A stretch of DNA of 22,771 bases from a virus, in IMG/VR virus record IMGVR_UViG_3300008050_004860, positions 1 through 22,771 of that record, one strand, 5' to 3'. A program made the translations under genes and the position numbers. Shown one piece after another: positions 21,392-22,771 of this stretch. The notes beneath the pieces are model-generated. The model worked only from the letters and a program-made list of their open reading frames with translations, was not told where the DNA came from and did not search any database. Position 1 is the first letter of the stretch; each line of letters starts with the position of its first letter.

Positions 21392-21418
21392 ATCTGAAGA
21401 GTCAGATAAACTCTTTTT
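21392..21418 (+). promoter_or_regulatory. Two mutually exclusive hairpins with T-run (attenuator-like)
   Basis: ATCTGA (21392-21397) pairs with TCAGAT (21402-21407). Alternatively AAGAGT (21397-21402) pairs with ACTCTT (21410-21415), which is followed by TTT. The two helices share bases, so only one can form. The second with its T-run is a weak terminator shape just before the ribosome site of the 21440 gene. The stems are AT-rich and short, so strong termination is doubtful. Confidence 0.35.
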
Positions 21419-21439
21419 AGTATCTCAATTGGAGTATGT

Positions 21440-22039
21440 ATGGGCTTAGTACGTAAAGCAGATAAAAAGAATCCTCCGACTTACCCCGTAGGGGTAAAAC
21501 CGGATGCATCAATCGAGATGGACGGGAACCTTGGTGGTTTCGCCGCACTCAAGGACGATCAGGGTCGGTTCCGCACCCAGTCCTTATTCTGGGAGATGCG
21601 CAACCCTAAATTCCCGCCCGTCTTTACGACGAAGCGGTACGACCACGAAGGTTGCCTATCAATGTACCAGAAGTACATGGATATAGCTGATCCGACTGAG
21701 TACGAGGTAGCCATAAGGCTACTCGGCTCTTGGGATCACTGGAAAGCCCTGTGCTCTAGCAAATGGTTCGAGGAAATGGTATCAGAGTGGCGAGAAGAGC
21801 TTAAGATACGTATGGACTCGGAAAGATACTGGGAGATGAAGAACGCCGCTGACAAACACGCAGGAACCCCCACAGGTATCCAAGCGACCAAGTGGCTTTC
21901 AGAAAGGTACGGCGAGAAGAGTCCCGTCAAGCGGGGCCGTCCGTCTAAGGCTGAGAAAGCAGCAGCTCTCAAAGAAAAGATTGAAGAAGATACGTACTTA
22001 ACCGAAGACGCAAACATAATAGGACTAAAGACAGTATGA
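21440..22039 (+). CDS. Terminase small subunit-like protein
   Basis: This 199-residue protein has a helical core rich in Trp (LLGSWDHWKALCSSKWF at 94-110, then VSEWREELKIR at 114-124). A helix with IQATKWLSERYGEK at 147-160 and a basic KRGRPSK at 164-170, which resembles an AT-hook, follow. This layout fits phage small terminase (DNA maturase) proteins that recognise the packaging site, and it is the first gene of the rightward structural block. The large subunit is not in the window. GGAG stands 5 bases upstream of the ATG. Codons are richer in G+C than in the leftward operon. Identity is by layout and position, not by a diagnostic active site. Confidence 0.68.
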   Translation: MGLVRKADKKNPPTYPVGVKPDASIEMDGNLGGFAALKDDQGRFRTQSLFWEMRNPKFPPVFTTKRYDHEGCLSMYQKYMDIADPTEYEVAIRLLGSWDHWKALCSSKWFEEMVSEWREELKIRMDSERYWEMKNAADKHAGTPTGIQATKWLSERYGEKSPVKRGRPSKAEKAAALKEKIEEDTYLTEDANIIGLKTV

Positions 22040-22359
22040 CAAACATTAATCTACCACTATCCCAAGGCGGGACACCTGTTCAGGTATTATCGTTCAAGGG
22101 CGATCCTACAAAGATCGCTGTAGCCAGCTCATCGGCTCGCGCAGCCTTGCCCACGGGGGCAGCTTCTGGCGATGTTATTCGTATAGGCAGTACAACAGAC
22201 TGCTATATTGTGTGGGGGTCATCAAGTATTGATGCTGACTCTAACGACCACATGTTTACATCTGGCGTAGAGTATATGACAATTCCATCAGGCGTTACAC
22301 ATTTAGCAGCTATAAGGGTCGCAGCAGACGGTGTACTTACTTTGTCCCTTATGGACTAA
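22036..22359 (+). CDS. Small structural-type protein, unknown
   Basis: The 107-residue product is Ala/Ser/Gly/Thr-rich and beta-like (DPTKIAVASSSARAALPTG, DVIRIGSTTDCYIVWGSSS, THLAAIRVAADGVLTLSLMD). This is typical of small phage head-decoration or fibre-type proteins. It is coupled to the terminase-like gene by ATGA. No specific family can be named. A virion component is the best guess from composition and location. Confidence 0.7.
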   Translation: MTNINLPLSQGGTPVQVLSFKGDPTKIAVASSSARAALPTGAASGDVIRIGSTTDCYIVWGSSSIDADSNDHMFTSGVEYMTIPSGVTHLAAIRVAADGVLTLSLMD

Positions 22360-22384
22360 ACTTAAGACTTGCTGGAGAACCAGA

Positions 22385-22771
22385 ATGGGTTCAGGTATAT
22401 CAACAGCAGGAATGACTCTTGCTAATATCTACGAGTATACCGCTGAAGGTAATCCCATCGTTGGTGAGGATGGGCCAGTAATACAAACGACACCAGCTCC
22501 TGTCTTTACTGAGGGAACCGCCGCCTCATATGACCTTCTTCAACATGCTGTAGACCCTAACGGGGATACCCTGACCCTAGCCATGTCAGGTACACTTCCT
22601 CAAGGAATTTCACTGAGTGGAAATTCATTAGTCTATGACGGCGTAGAAGGCGCGACCAGCTCGGCGGGGCATGTACTCACCGCGACTGATCCGGGTGGTC
22701 TATCAGATAGTTCTAGTGCATTTACTATAGTAGTGAATGCTGTAACTGTAGAGACTACAACAGCAGTACCG
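22385..22771 (+). CDS. Ig-like/cadherin-like domain protein, 3'-truncated by window edge
   Basis: The frame starts at ATG 22385 with GGAG 7 bases upstream and is open to the last base (129 codons). Residues from about 37 to 120 read like a putative Ig (He_PIG, dystroglycan-type cadherin-like) domain: AVDPNGDTLTLAMSG, LPQGISLSGNSLVYDG, then VLTATDPGGLSDSSSAFTIVV. Such domains decorate phage capsids or fibres and help adhesion to cells or sugars. The Thr-rich end (TVETTTAVP) may be a linker to further domains beyond the window. Confidence 0.72.
   Translation, partial: MGSGISTAGMTLANIYEYTAEGNPIVGEDGPVIQTTPAPVFTEGTAASYDLLQHAVDPNGDTLTLAMSGTLPQGISLSGNSLVYDGVEGATSSAGHVLTATDPGGLSDSSSAFTIVVNAVTVETTTAVP

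Overview
The window is a tailed double-stranded DNA bacteriophage genome segment (Caudoviricetes). It holds a lysis cassette, a phage-type replication set, a small-terminase-like gene at the start of a packaging/structural operon, and almost no spacing between genes. The host is probably a Gram-negative gammaproteobacterium, perhaps marine. The evidence is an RpoE-like ECF sigma factor, lipoproteins with lipoboxes, E. coli-type DnaA boxes, and the B12-dependent ribonucleotide reductase plus CobS/CobT-like genes often seen in marine phages. I cannot name the genus.

Layout. Positions 1-4099 (+) are the end of the late operon: a large virion-like protein cut by the window edge, a second uncharacterised protein, an M15-family endolysin, and three small membrane proteins that probably include the holin. 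From 18922 down to 4104 (-) runs one long, tightly overlapped operon. In transcription order it has six small genes, one a lipoprotein, then the ECF sigma factor and two small unknowns. Next come a CobS-like AAA+ ATPase, a CobT-like VWA protein carrying an HECGH zincin motif, a membrane protein, a Toprim primase, a DnaB-like helicase with altered Walker motifs and family A DNA polymerase. The operon ends with an OB-like protein, a small exported protein, a Cas4/RecB-like nuclease, DUF3310, endonuclease I, a DEDDy exonuclease, class II ribonucleotide reductase and a zinc-ribbon protein. Adjacent genes commonly overlap as ATGA, TAATG or TAGTG, which I used to correct several starts and to add genes of 34, 39, 51 and 55 codons.

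Positions 18923-21439 are the control region. They contain a pseudoknot-like leader, a separately terminated GC-richer gene (19197-19589, -), a 24-bp-period array of palindromic repeats, a three-gene early-type operon (19911-20685, +) with its own terminator, and an oriC-like stretch. That stretch has four exact DnaA boxes and one near-match in one orientation, a four-tract G-quadruplex motif and an AT-rich flank. From 21440 (+) the packaging/structural operon begins with a small-terminase-like gene, a small structural-type protein and an Ig-like protein cut by the window end.

How it may work together. The polymerase, helicase, primase, nucleases and reductase form a replication and nucleotide-scavenging module. 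The sequence GAACTT-N16-TCTAA, which matches the established sigma-E promoter pattern, occurs exactly twice: before the terminase operon and just upstream of primase. This suggests, as inference, that the phage's own sigma factor switches on replication and late genes. The DnaA boxes suggest that initiation may use the host DnaA protein.
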